Below, in pieces: positions 39,101-49,065 of a stretch of 64,000 nucleotides of DNA (positions are counted from its first letter, which is position 1; each line of letters starts with the position of its first letter). The position numbers and the translations under genes were made by a program. Source of the DNA: Calliopsis andreniformis (taxonomy: Eukaryota; Arthropoda; Insecta; Hymenoptera; Andrenidae); NCBI RefSeq assembly GCF_051401765.1, contig NC_135071.1, positions 16,098,961-16,162,960 on the forward strand, given 5' to 3'. The notes under the pieces were generated by a model, which saw only the letters and a list, made by a program, of their open reading frames with translations, had not been told where the DNA came from and searched no databases.

Positions 39101-42100
39101 GGGGATTCTACGAAGAACGCGTGATCGGGAACGGGGCGATCCTTGAAGAACCCGGAACGACGGCCGAACGAATCTCTGCGCTCGCTGGCCGCTGCTGGGG
39201 AATTGAAACGGTTTTGTCGCAAGCGGAGAGGGTTGATTCGGTGGACAGATACGGGGATGACGTAGTTCCAGGGGATCGCATTGTTGAGTCGTGCTCGCTG
39301 CTGGTTCTAGGATATCTGAAGGATCTCTCGAGTCTCTTGTTATTCGGTGGCGGGCTTAGGTACCCTCTCTTTTATAGGAATTTATTAGAGCATTAGAAAA
39401 CTTTGTAGAATTTTTTATTCTAGTGATTTGGCACAACCCACTCAGAATAGACACTAATACCTCACATTAGAGACACGTGGCTATCATTTTAAGAGATATT
39501 TATAATTAAAGTTGCTTGAAATACTTTACCTTCATAACAGATCTAAAGATTTTGATATCTGAGAATTCAAAAATTTTGAAAATTTAAATTCGGAATTGAA
39601 AATTTGAACAAGTATTTAAAATTCTGAATAAAAATTTACAGTACTTTATGATTACCCGAGAATTAGCATCCAAAGTAAATACTTAGTACAAGTTCCTGTC
39701 ATTAACGAAGAATTCCCGCAAAAAAGTTCGAAACATTAGCATAAAAAATGATAAGTGTGAATTAATACACGTGTCAACATGTTACAACTTATGCCGTCAT
39801 TAATACTTTGCCTCAGTTTTTATAATGCAATATAGCGGAACGTAAACTCCTCGGAGCTTCGTGCAGCAATGTCTGACTACGAGCATGGCTCATTCCACTT
39901 AACGCTCACGAATAATTGTGCTGTCATTGCAGGTTGGGAACCGTGAAATGTGTAAAGGAGAGCGTTGCAAATAATTAAATTTTACGATTCCGTGAGTCTA
40001 CGCGTTGATGATTTCATTCGTATCCGATAAAATTCATGTGATTATAAATATCGGAGATAAGTCAATAGAGCTCGGATTTGTTTAACCATCACTGACCTAA
40101 TTTATTTATTTATTTACACGACTTTATTGGCAGAAACAATTAACGATAATAGCTTCGCCGAATGCTAATAGGGAAGGTAACGATGCAAAATACAAAAATA
40201 AACACAACAATAAAAAATAAAACAAGAGAATACAGAAAAATATTAACTTTACTATATTCTCGATGTTTTTTTCCAGTTTAAATATGGTTTTTACTTTTTT
40301 CAACAATTTACTCAATTTTGGGAAAAATATGAAATGGTTACTTTGCTAATAAATACTGTTTCAGATATGTTTCCCAAGAAATCTACTAGAAATTTAACTC
40401 ACACAAATTGATTAATAGGGTATTTCAATTTTCGAAAATATTAATCTTAAAATGAGGAATATTTCAGGACCACTGAAAATAAAATTAGAAGCATACATTC
40501 ATTATAGATTGCTAAACTACATACAACTCTCTCAAACTCCTTCAACTTCATCAAGCTCCCTCAAACTCACTGAAAAAAGGGACTCAGACTTCCATACTCT
40601 TCCTCAAACTTCCTCAAACTTTCTCAAACATTCTCAAACTTTCCCAAACACCTATAAACTCTCGAAAATTTGTCCTACATTCTAATAAACACCAGATTCT
40701 AATTAATTTCCCTAATTTGATCCCCAGATTGTTCGCCGTTTCGAGATGTTCGCGATGTCGAGCGGGTATTTCCGCCTCGGAGCTGGTGATGCGCGCCCGG
40801 GACCTGGTGTACCACGTGGCCTGCTTCACTTGCGCCTCCTGCGGCACCCCCCTGAATAAGGGCGATCATTTCGGGCAGAGGGACGGCCTGGTCTACTGTA
40901 GGTGAGAAACACGAGCCCGAATTACCATCCTCCGAAGGCCGTCTCTTTGTTATCAACGAGTTTGATGACGAGAGTGACAGAAACACGAGGCGCGTCGACG
41001 TAGGATACTTATTATCCTTCGTTCCGTCGCGTAATGACAGCCCTCCGGGGCGCGGGTGAATCCGGTCTCTGCAATTCTGAGAAACGGGGCCGAGACTCGA
41101 CGCGCGTTCTCGTAAAGGGAAAAGACGTCGCGGTGCCGCTTCCCGCTCCGATTGGATCGATGGGATCGGTCGTTACAGCTTATCACAGCCTGTCCCGCGC
41201 GCTTATTAATCCTTGTTCAACGACGATCGTGATGGGAGTCGCGGGGACAAATAGGGAACGTATCTGGGAAATTAGTCCGCTGGGGAGATATTTTGTCTGA
41301 ACGTTCTGATAGACTGCAACGCCTTTTGCGGTGGCTGTTTATGAAAGAAACATCGAATACTATCAAAGCATCTACAAACAAGCGAGGAATATAACTCGAA
41401 TCGTATAGTTTTCCCGCGCAGTCGTGTTGCTCCGGAGAAAGTAAAAACACAAGGCTGAACCCATTCAATCGACTAAATTATCGACTATCTAAGCTTCCCA
41501 GATCACTCACGTTTCATCCTCTTCAGGAAGCCAGAAACACGGACCAAAGTCTTCACATTCCCCAGCCCTATCGCTTCACAGTGTTCACAGTGTTATCTCC
41601 CCGTCCCAACGGCGGAGTTAAAACGATTGTCACCCTCAATCAGCCGAGAAAGATATTGAATCTAGCATACCGCTGTCAGCTCGAATCAGACAGTCAATCG
41701 GCAGGTACCCCCTCTTCACGCTCCGGTCAGATTAAAAACTGACAAAGATAAAGCTCCCTAGAGCCACGGTAGACGGATCCATCGATCCATCGGTCCGATC
41801 GAGCGGAAGACGTCCTCTCTGGTCGTTCGTCTGTCTTCTCTCGCGAGCGAGATCGCGTTCGCTTGTTCATCAAACTCGGAGGATAACGCAGGGTCGCCAC
41901 TGAAATACTCGACAGCAAGGTTCACGAATGACGAGCTGGTCGGTCCCAAGACCTCACTATGAGTTGCTCTGCTGCGCGGGGGATTATGGGAGCGCGGCTG
42001 GCAGCATCGAGGACATCGGCTCGCCAGGAGTGTCGCCGCTTCCGGCTTATTACAGCGCCGCGGAGCAGAGCCCGATCACCCCTTCCGGCACGGTGCAGAA

Positions 42101-45100
42101 GGGGCGGCCTAGGAAGAGGAAGCTCTCGGAAGTCACTGGCTCTGAGCTACCTGTCACGATGAGGCTGGCTGCTGGAGCACTCGGTGAGTACTCTTTTCCT
42201 ACCTAAACTTTATGCTAGGGGAATTAACTGGCGGTGGCTGGGTCACTCGAGACTCGTGTGAACCGGTTCGAGAGAGTTCAAGCGAGTTAGAGCGGATTCA
42301 AGCGGGTCCTACGACTTCATGTTGATCAAATGTTTTATACACTTTTGCCCACATATTTTTTTTGACCAAAAATATTGTTTTATATGCTTGAGAATACTTT
42401 AATGGGTAAAGTTGTCGAAATTCTAGTTCAGAGTATGCTAACTGTTTTGCATTAAATTGACGAAGTTGGACAAATTTTAGTATTTGAAATTGTGAATACT
42501 TATTTGAAAGTTTTAGGATGTTAAAAAAATTGAATGTGTGAAAATTTGAAAATTCCTAAAATATTCAAACCTTAAAAAGGTAAAGAACAATATTAATTCT
42601 TAGGTACTACATCGCAATCACTACTCATACGTAGTAACTTCCTTGAAAAAAACTATTGGCATATTTACCTTAACAAATTTCATAAGCTCACAAGGACTCA
42701 TTAAAAACTAAGCCCAAGACTTGGTAGGCTAACTCCAAGATCAATATATCCATCACAGTAGAAAGGAGGGCTCGCGCCTTCAATACACAAGTTGAAAGAA
42801 TCCCTTTTAGAAGATCTTTCAGAGCCAACAGAAAGGACTCGATCTCCCAGTTCGACAGTAACGACATCGCGCCTCCCCCGAGCGTCCATCGATTGATTAA
42901 TCGTGCGACAAAAGAGAGGAAACGGCGCGGCGGGGGAGGGGCGGGCGAAAAGAAAACGCGAGCGGGCTCTTTGTTCCGTTCGTCTCGCGCAGTTGAAACA
43001 ATAAAGAATTCACAAGAATCCAGTCTCGGCTCTCCTCGGGCCGAGGACGCAAATACGTGTAATTGGCAGTGGTGAAACAACGCGGGAACGTAAGCGAGGG
43101 ATGGAAGGGGTTGCCAGAGGGATAATTGGGCCGGATGGTAAACGGGGGTGTGCTTTGAAACGTTCGCATTAAAACCATGGGAACACGTGGTACACTCGCC
43201 GTCTCCTTCCTTTCCCTCCTTTCCCTCTCGCCTCACGTCTGTGCAAATCTCTTTCTCCTTCCGTCGAGCATACCCAACCCTCTCCCTCGCTCGTCAGGGC
43301 TCCTCCATCCCCCGAATCGAACAGGTTAGCCGGGGGAGTTGCATTATTTGCCGAGCAATGAGTATAATGGCTGGTTCCTTCGGTGTGCAAACATTTGCTG
43401 GAGCTTTCGAGAGATCGCGGCCCGCGGATTCGACTGGAGATTGTTCGCGCTCGTTAGTCGTTCCCTCATCGACACACACGGAATTCTTCAGCGAAATTTC
43501 GCCGGCTGTCTAATTGATCCTTGGACGGCTGCGCGCGGAACTGCCGCCGCTTTGTCCCCAGGACATGTGCCAGCCGGTCAATCGGTTTTCCTTTTCGAGA
43601 GCAGAATAAATAACTCGTTCGGGCGTCTGTCGTCGCATTGGCAAATGCCCGAGACCCGCGACTCCTCGCTGACTTTTTTCCCCGACGACCTCGATTTCAA
43701 TTGGGCCATCCGAAACGGGGAGCCTCCGACGAAATGACGCGAGTGAGGGAAATGGGTTGTGTAATTGGGGTTAGTGGACTTGGGTTGGGTGGGATTCTTC
43801 ATGTGGAAGGGGTGCAATGGGAAATATGAATCTCTGTCAAGAGATTTCTAGTAAATAGTTAGAAGTTTGATAATCTGGAAGTGGAATCTTAAGTAAAGAC
43901 GATTTTTAGATATCTGTGTTCGCGTAGAGGCTGATATTTTCTGTGTGGGATATATTTTAGATTCTTCTGAATCTAATTATTAGTTCAGATACTGTGATCT
44001 TTTACTCGTGTACTACGTGACCTGGTTTGAAACTATTTTTTTCTATAAACTACATTTTCTTAATATAGTACTCACTCCTTAGGATCTGTCCACTAGTTTC
44101 TGCGTCGTCTGACTCTGCTCGTTTCATTCCACTTCAATTTTATTTCCAATACCCGAAACACAAGTCACCAATTAGCTAACTGATCTCAGAACCGTGTATC
44201 CTACACTCTCTAACTCCTCGCAAGATCACGTCGATTGAAAACAGTATTACGAAAGGTCCACGAAATCGACGTGTTAATTCAGCGAGCGAATCTAGCAGTA
44301 AATTCGCTTAACACACCCTCGTTTGTCGAGATACATGTCCAGCGTTATCTTCGGCCACGTTATCAGAGATCTCATTTGTACCACGCTGTTTACGACGTCT
44401 TCGAAGAGCCTCGGAGTATTTTCTCGCGGATCACAGTTATTTTATAATCGACGAGCGATCACGGGGAATCACTTTCAGACTACCGGCTGGAATTTACGAC
44501 CAACAGCCATAAAATCGTCGGTGAGGACGCGACGCTGTGCCTTGGTCAGGGTGGGAACCGACCGACTGACTGGTTCGCGTTTTATTATCTTTATATATAA
44601 TTGGGACACTTTTTGCCCCGTTCGGGAGAGCTCTCGAACTATTCCGTCTGGACGTCCGCCGGCGCGTTCGATGAATCGCTGGAATTGTGGACGCGATAAG
44701 CCCGCCGTTTCTCGGCCATTGAAAATGCTTTCGCTGTGATTACGGCTCTTGTTCGACAATTATCTTCGTCAACTGTCTGCTGTTCGTAGGGGGAGAAAAA
44801 AACGTGGAAGGGGGAGGTATTTTTACCTCGATGGCTAACTTCAATGAGGATTTGTAGTAATCTGGTAAGCTTAACCAGAGAAGCGTTTCGATTAAAACAG
44901 AGTCTCTATGTCCCGATAACTTGTGAGAGATAGGAGATAATGGAGTGCTGAGATTCATCTGCGATAATTACACTTCTCTGGTCCAGTGCTTTGAAAAATG
45001 TATTTACTGGATTTTATACTACCCCTGGGATTTATACTACCACTGGCAAAGTTTTCGATCACACTCAACGATATAAAATTACTTAAAAATATTGTGGGTT

Positions 45101-48100
45101 TTAAAATCTAAATATTTTATTTTATGACACCATTTTTTTATGTTCTGTAGATTCTATTTTTTATTAACTTTTATTAACAGGTACTGAGACATTTATCTTA
45201 CTTGAATATTTGAAAATTTCAAATCCCTCAGCAACCTCATCTCAATACGCAAAAGATTAAAAAGACGCAATTTTAATGTTCACTAAATTCCTCTCAATCC
45301 CCCTCCTTCACCAAAAGATGTCTATCCACTCGAGCCAAACTACGAACTAAGAAGCACAACTTACGGATGACCTAATACCGAAACCTCCAGCACGAGAATT
45401 TCACGTGGCCATCAATCGCTCGGGTCCCCGAGCGAAGCCCAGCGAAACCGAAATTTTTTCCAACCCCCGGAAGAACCGTCGTGCCGCGTCGATTCGAGCA
45501 ATTTCGCTGGCAGTCCAGCGTGCTGAAACGTTGGACGGGTAGAGAAAAGGCTAGGCCCCGTGGACAGTGACAGATGGGTATCGGTGGCGAGATGCATCGA
45601 TTGGCCGATCTGGCCGGAAAAGAATGCTGCCGTGGCCAATACGTGGCCGCTGCCAGCAGAATGGCCGGCGGAACACTATAATGCCGCCTGCATGAGTTTC
45701 TTGCGGGCCTTGAGCGTCCCTCGCTCGGCTTCTTCGGCCCAGTTCAACCATCCGCGTGATTTCGGCCTCTGGCCCGCTCCTGACAAATTGTAATCTCATT
45801 CTTGAACCACGAAATCCGTCCCCCTGCCCTCGCCGCTCGCCCCTGCCGCCGGAACCAGCGACTCCGCTTGGGAACCAGGCCAGCTCGGTGAAAAAACTAG
45901 CGTATTCCTTTTGCAGGGAGCCTCTGTTGCGTTTATTGATAGAGCTGGTTTCTAGGGAAAGCGATTCTTTTGGGAATTCGATGCGTGGCTGCGGGTTCTG
46001 CGACGGCGAGCTTTTTCAGCCGTGGGAGAAAATCTGAACGGGGGAGAAAAGTCTTTTCCTGTTTCTTCAACTGTCCTCCTTGATTATGGGAGACAGCATG
46101 TGGTATACAGGGTGGGCTGTTTATCTGGAAACCCTCCGAGTGTTGGCATCATTCATTATAAATACTGCTAGCATTGTAAGTGCTTCCAACATCGACTAAA
46201 GGATTTCCAGTTAAACTGACCACCCTGTATTTGAAGATAACACAAAAAAAGATGGAAGCCTCTAGATGCATGAAGCCCACCCCTCAGAGGTTCATGTAGA
46301 TAATCCAAGATCCTCAAAACCCATCCTGTCTCTCGTGTCTCTGCGCGCAGTTTTCCAGGCGACCTGGAAACAAAAATCCGTGTCGTTCACCCCTGGCTAA
46401 CAAAACGAATTCCTCTGTCGGTGTGGCCGCGCGCGAGAGCGGTTCTTCTCTTTTCTGGATCGCGAGCCAGAACAGCCCGTCGTCCGTAGGGAATGGAAGT
46501 TCGGGACAATAAACAGTAATGGCGGATACGTGCTCGGGGATTTACTTCTGGGTGACTCTGTCCCTCCCCCTGCCCTCCAGCATCTCCGAGGGCCCAGCGG
46601 CTGTCCACGAACGTCGCCGGAACCCGTTCTTTCTCTCGATTGAATTCAATGGTTACCCTCGTCGTCTTATTTATTGGATGCGTTCCTTCGCTCCGGCGGC
46701 GCGCAACAACTGCAACTTGCAACGGCACTGAACGGTTGCACCGATGTCGTCGTCGTCCCCGATGCCTCTCCTTTATTCCGCCAAGGAGCTGCCTCCACGG
46801 TTACGTGCGCGGAAATTCGCTCGAACCTGCAGCCGACGTGGTTTCCGTTTCGCTTTGAGAGAGCCAGCGAACCGGTGTGCACAGCCGCTGATCCCAGGCC
46901 GATTTCGATTCACTGTTGGTACTCGTTGTACGCCGATGATGGGAACTTTCGTTTCAGCTGTTTTTGCGAGGTGGAATGGAATTGAGAGGTAGAATCTGTT
47001 GATGGGGATCCGGTAGACGCTTTGAGAAGCTTGGGAGAGTTGGACTTGGGTTGAGTTTTGGACTTGTGGTTGGTTTAGGTTCGACTCTTGACACTTCGAT
47101 TTTTGCGTACTTAAGTGGAGTTTGCTTTTGGTATCTGTGAGAAGTTGCAGATTGAATAAGGGAATTGATTCGATACCTGGACTTTTAAGATATCACGTGA
47201 TCTAGTAGATTGGCAATCTAAAGATGCATGTCCTGATTCTTGAATTGCATTCCAGGAACTAAATATACTATTTCTTGGGTTTCGTTGTTCCTTATTACCT
47301 AGATTAAGCTTAACGTTAAATAAAACTAAGTGTCCAGGATTGTGTGCAGGTATCAGGACATGGTTGGCTACTTGGTCATTTACTTTAGTTACATTTGGAG
47401 CTTATTGCATTAAAGAAACTGATTCTAGAAAATGAAGACGCCAATAGAAGTAGAATATGAAGACACTTTTCAAGTTTTCCTTCCCCTTTCTCAGAGGAAG
47501 AAGAAATACAAAATACTAGAAAAAGAACTGATATAAATTCAGAAGAAAAAACTTAGTAATATTTCCTAATCTAGTTTTCTCTAATCCTTCAGGACCACGA
47601 AGACAATTCCTAAGTCGTCCCTCCCTTTCCTTAGGAGAAGAAGCATGTACCTCATGAATCCCCGCAAAGAGGATGACAAAGAAGCACATTCTGTTGCAGA
47701 ACTCCTCCATCCCACCGAACTGTCTTCGTCCATGGAATCTCTGGCAGCGTACGACGCGTCTGTCGGCTCTCCCGGCCCCGTGCATCAGAGCCAGCGAACG
47801 AAACGGATGAGAACGAGCTTCAAGCACCATCAGTTGCGAACGATGAAGAATTATTTTGCTATAAATCAGAATCCCGACGCGAAGGACCTCAAGCAACTGG
47901 CGCAGAAGACGGGGCTTTCGAAGAGGGTGCTTCAGGTGGGACATAAATTTCATTTTCAATTTCCTCCCTCTTGCCAAGGCCCAACTACGCTCAAAGCCTA
48001 CAGTGTTCCCTCGTTAAAAGCTCCTTACAATCTCTACCATATCTCAGAATTATTTAGTTCCACTTGTCACACACTGTCACCCACGCCCTTCTCTACGACC

Positions 48101-48514
48101 ACGCTCGTCTATACGAAGGAGTAAGCCTCAGAAACCTGCTTCTCATTTTAAACGCCTCAGTAAAACCGCGAGCCTATAACGATGAAACCCAGTCACAATC
48201 GTAATACGATTTCAATGATTTCGTACGAGCCCCAGTGTTTAACTTGGCTCCTGACCCAGGTGTGGTTCCAAAACGCCCGCGCGAAATGGCGGCGGAACAT
48301 GATGAGGCAGGAGGGCAACACGACGAGCAGCAACGTGGGGTGTCCTGGCACACCAGTGCCCTCGAGCACAGGCGGCTCGCCGAACGTGGGGCCAGCAGCC
48401 AGCATCCTAGGTGACAGCAACAGCATGCCGTCGACCTCGATGGAGGAGCTCCACGCTCTTCATCACCTACATTCCGGCGTTTCCTCTCAAGTCTCCTTCT
48501 CCGATCTTTACTGA
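35876..48514 (+). CDS. ap: apterous / LHX2-LHX9 family LIM-homeodomain transcription factor (five recognised coding exons, gene span)
   Basis: Joining 35876-36186, 40728-40901, 41951-42183, 47700-47935 and 48260-48514 gives one uninterrupted frame ending at a TGA. Counted from the first in-frame ATG (35909) the product has 391 residues: LIM1 at about 38-90, LIM2 at 100-153, a basic GRPRKRK motif at 202-208, a homeodomain at 262-321 and a Ser/Pro/Gly-rich tail ending SDLY. Both LIM domains keep all eight zinc ligands (LIM1 ends C-x2-D, LIM2 ends C-x2-H), and the homeodomain has the family recognition helix with Gln50 and Asn51. Known family role: nuclear factor acting with LDB/Chip through the LIM domains; in insects apterous specifies dorsal wing identity and some neurons. 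Introns are about 4.5, 1.0, 5.5 and 0.3 kb, all GT-AG with matching phase. An upstream coding exon may be missing, because the first recognised exon is also open at its 5' edge in phase 0. Confidence 0.95.
36187..40727 (+). other. ap: apterous intron between LIM1 and LIM2 exons
   Basis: This 4.5-kb intron runs from gttggt to ccccag. GC-richer islands lie at about 37770-38360 and 38640-39350; AT-rich sequence with no visible function fills most of 36240-36760 and 39400-40720. A 148-codon ATG-initiated ORF (36950-37396) has no recognisable domain. A (TTTA)n run lies near 40100-40115. A degenerate repeat of about 10 bp, ctcaaactt(t/c), spans 40526-40662 just before the acceptor and is pyrimidine-rich on the + strand, so it may add to the 3' splice-site tract. 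Confidence 0.8.
40526..40662. repeat. degenerate 10-bp repeat CTCAAACTT(T/C)
   Basis: Repeated ctcaaact(t/c)(c/t) units with a gap in the middle, ending about 65 bp before the LIM2 exon acceptor. Confidence 0.7.
40728..40901 (+). CDS. ap: apterous exon with LIM domain 2
   Basis: The acceptor is gatccccag ending at 40727 and the donor is AG|gtgaga after 40901. The first A completes the Arg codon begun in the LIM1 exon, and the last AG is completed by the next exon. The residues from CSRC to the end carry the second LIM zinc finger: CSRC, HVAC, FTC, ASC and YC, with the final His in the next exon. The segment ISASELVMRARDLVYH is nearly identical to the LHX2/LHX9 and Apterous LIM2 domains, which makes the family call firm. 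In the family this domain contacts the LDB/Chip co-factor together with LIM1. Confidence 0.97.
40902..41950 (+). other. ap: apterous intron between LIM2 and linker exons
   Basis: This 1.05-kb intron starts with a strong gtgaga donor and ends in tcccaag. It is GC-rich at both ends (about 40950-41300 and 41690-41950). The acceptor has a poor pyrimidine tract; it is chosen because it restores the frame and gives the expected Cys-Arg-x-His-Tyr end of LIM2. No element or RNA was recognised inside. Confidence 0.75.
41951..42183 (+). CDS. ap: apterous linker exon (end of LIM2, Ser/Pro/Gly linker, basic motif)
   Basis: The first base finishes Arg, followed by PHYELL, which supplies the last LIM2 zinc ligand (His). 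A linker rich in Ser, Pro, Gly and Ala follows, then GTVQKGRPRKRK, a motif shared exactly with vertebrate LHX2/LHX9 and close to Drosophila Apterous (QKGRPRKRK). The basic run is a likely nuclear-localisation or AT-hook-like DNA-contact element; that role is inferred. The donor is G|gtgagt after 42183, a strong match. Vertebrate LHX2 has a long Ala run in this linker that is absent here. The weak acceptor is discussed under findings. Confidence 0.92.
42184..47699 (+). other. ap: apterous large intron between linker and homeodomain exons
   Basis: This 5.5-kb intron runs from gtgagt to ctgttgcag. GC-rich islands occur at about 42750-43740, 44220-44700, 45400-46030 and 46330-47000; they may be regulatory but no single motif proves it. 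A short degenerate repeat (ttcaagcg.g, 42264-42310) lies near the donor, and a 21-bp duplication (ttatactacc) at 45009-45046. A MITE-like inverted repeat lies at 46104-46230. The 132-codon ORF at 43339-43737 and the antisense ORF at 42688-43236 show no domain and appear to be chance ORFs in a GC-rich stretch. Confidence 0.75.
46104..46230. mobile_element. MITE-like element with terminal inverted repeats, TA-flanked
   Basis: The left end ATACAGGGTGG at 46105 is mirrored by the right end CCACCCTGTAT at 46230. Pairing continues through GTTTA-CTGGAAA and, with small gaps, to TGTTGG/CCAACA, giving arms of about 45 bp around a 40-bp centre with no coding capacity. CAGGGTGG...CCACCCTG is bounded by TA on both sides, as expected for Tc1/mariner-type insertion. 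The superfamily is inferred from the TA flanks and the end sequence. It sits inside the large apterous intron. Confidence 0.7.
47700..47935 (+). CDS. ap: apterous exon with homeodomain N-terminal arm, helices 1 and 2
   Basis: The acceptor gttgcag ending at 47699 is the one that keeps the frame: the two bases AA complete a Glu codon begun by the G at 42183. Other AGs upstream (47592, 47634, 47640) are out of phase with the preceding exon. The exon encodes a short linker including ESLAAYDASVG, which recalls LAAYNAAL in LHX2, then the homeodomain from TKRMRTSF to KRVLQ. The donor CAG|gtggga follows 47935. The split after VLQ, before VWFQN, is a known intron position in LIM-homeobox genes. The frame continues open into the intron as far as 48124. 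Confidence 0.95.
47936..48259 (+). other. ap: apterous last intron, open in frame with the homeodomain
   Basis: This 324-bp intron runs from gtggga to tgacccag. It is unusual in being readable for 62 codons beyond the homeodomain exon, up to a TAA at 48122-48124, so retention would not cause an early stop right at the junction. The added peptide has no recognisable motif. Confidence 0.85.
48260..48514 (+). CDS. ap: apterous terminal coding exon (recognition helix and C-terminal tail)
   Basis: The acceptor is cctgacccag ending at 48259, phase 0. The exon opens VWFQNARAKWRRNMMRQEG, the third helix, with the DNA-contacting Gln50, Asn51 and Arg53. The tail is about 65 residues, rich in Ser, Gly, Pro and Asn, with a Met/Glu/His-rich patch (SMEELHALHHLH), and ends SSQVSFSDLY before TGA. 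That end recalls SPSQTTLTNLF of LHX2/LHX9. NMMRQE is nearer to NLLRQE of LHX2/9 than to MMMKQD of fly Apterous. Confidence 0.96.
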   Translation: MWFQNARAKWRRNMMRQEGNTTSSNVGCPGTPVPSSTGGSPNVGPAASILGDSNSMPSTSMEELHALHHLHSGVSSQVSFSDLY

Positions 48515-48954
48515 CGACGGCTTGAGATGGAGGAGGACGGCTACAGCAGCCTTTCCAGCCATCTTGGATGAAGGATCGCCGCGCGTCCTTCTTTGGGAAC
48601 GACTTTCGACGCGTTGCCTTTCAGGGGAGAGCCCGAGTTTTCTTTCACTCGTATTTTATATTTTTCGAGCTCGATCGACAGGGGACTTGGCGGCCTGCGT
48701 ACAGTTCGGGGAGCGTAGGTAAATCTTCCCGATCGAGCTTCGTTCTCTCCTGAACAGCACGGCGAACCTTCGCCGAGATTCGCTGAACCGCTGACGATCT
48801 TCCTGGTGAGTGATCGCGACTGGACGGCACCCGGATGCCGAGGCTCAGTTCCTCCTACAGAATTCAATTTCTTGTGAGACGAAACGACGTGAGTCTGATA
48901 TGGTAGTGCTCCGAAGAAACTGTCAGGAGTTAACAGTTTTCAAGTCTTTTTTAT

Positions 48955-49065
48955 TAGGGTGAGAGACCTTATTACTGTGTCTGAACCTACTACTGCACTT
49001 TTCATGTAAAATCTATGTAAAGCAGAGTACTAGATTCAGACACAGTAACAGGGTCTCTTACCCTA
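48955..49065. repeat. 111-bp near-perfect inverted repeat, MITE-like, downstream of apterous
   Basis: TAGGGTGAGAGACC at the left end pairs with GGTCTCTTACCCTA at the right end. The pairing continues through TTACTGTGTCTGAA / TTCAGACACAGTAA, giving arms of about 43 bp with roughly five differences around a 20-25 bp loop. The ends are bounded by TA. It lies about 440 bp after the apterous stop codon. It is most likely a small nonautonomous DNA transposon; if transcribed it would fold into a hairpin of pre-miRNA size. Confidence 0.75.

Noticed and set aside
47593..47644. Alternative acceptors for the homeodomain exon (after 47592, 47634, 47640) and the ATG at 47645
   Set aside because: They are out of phase with the gtgagt donor at 42184; only the acceptor at 47699 keeps the frame with that strong donor.
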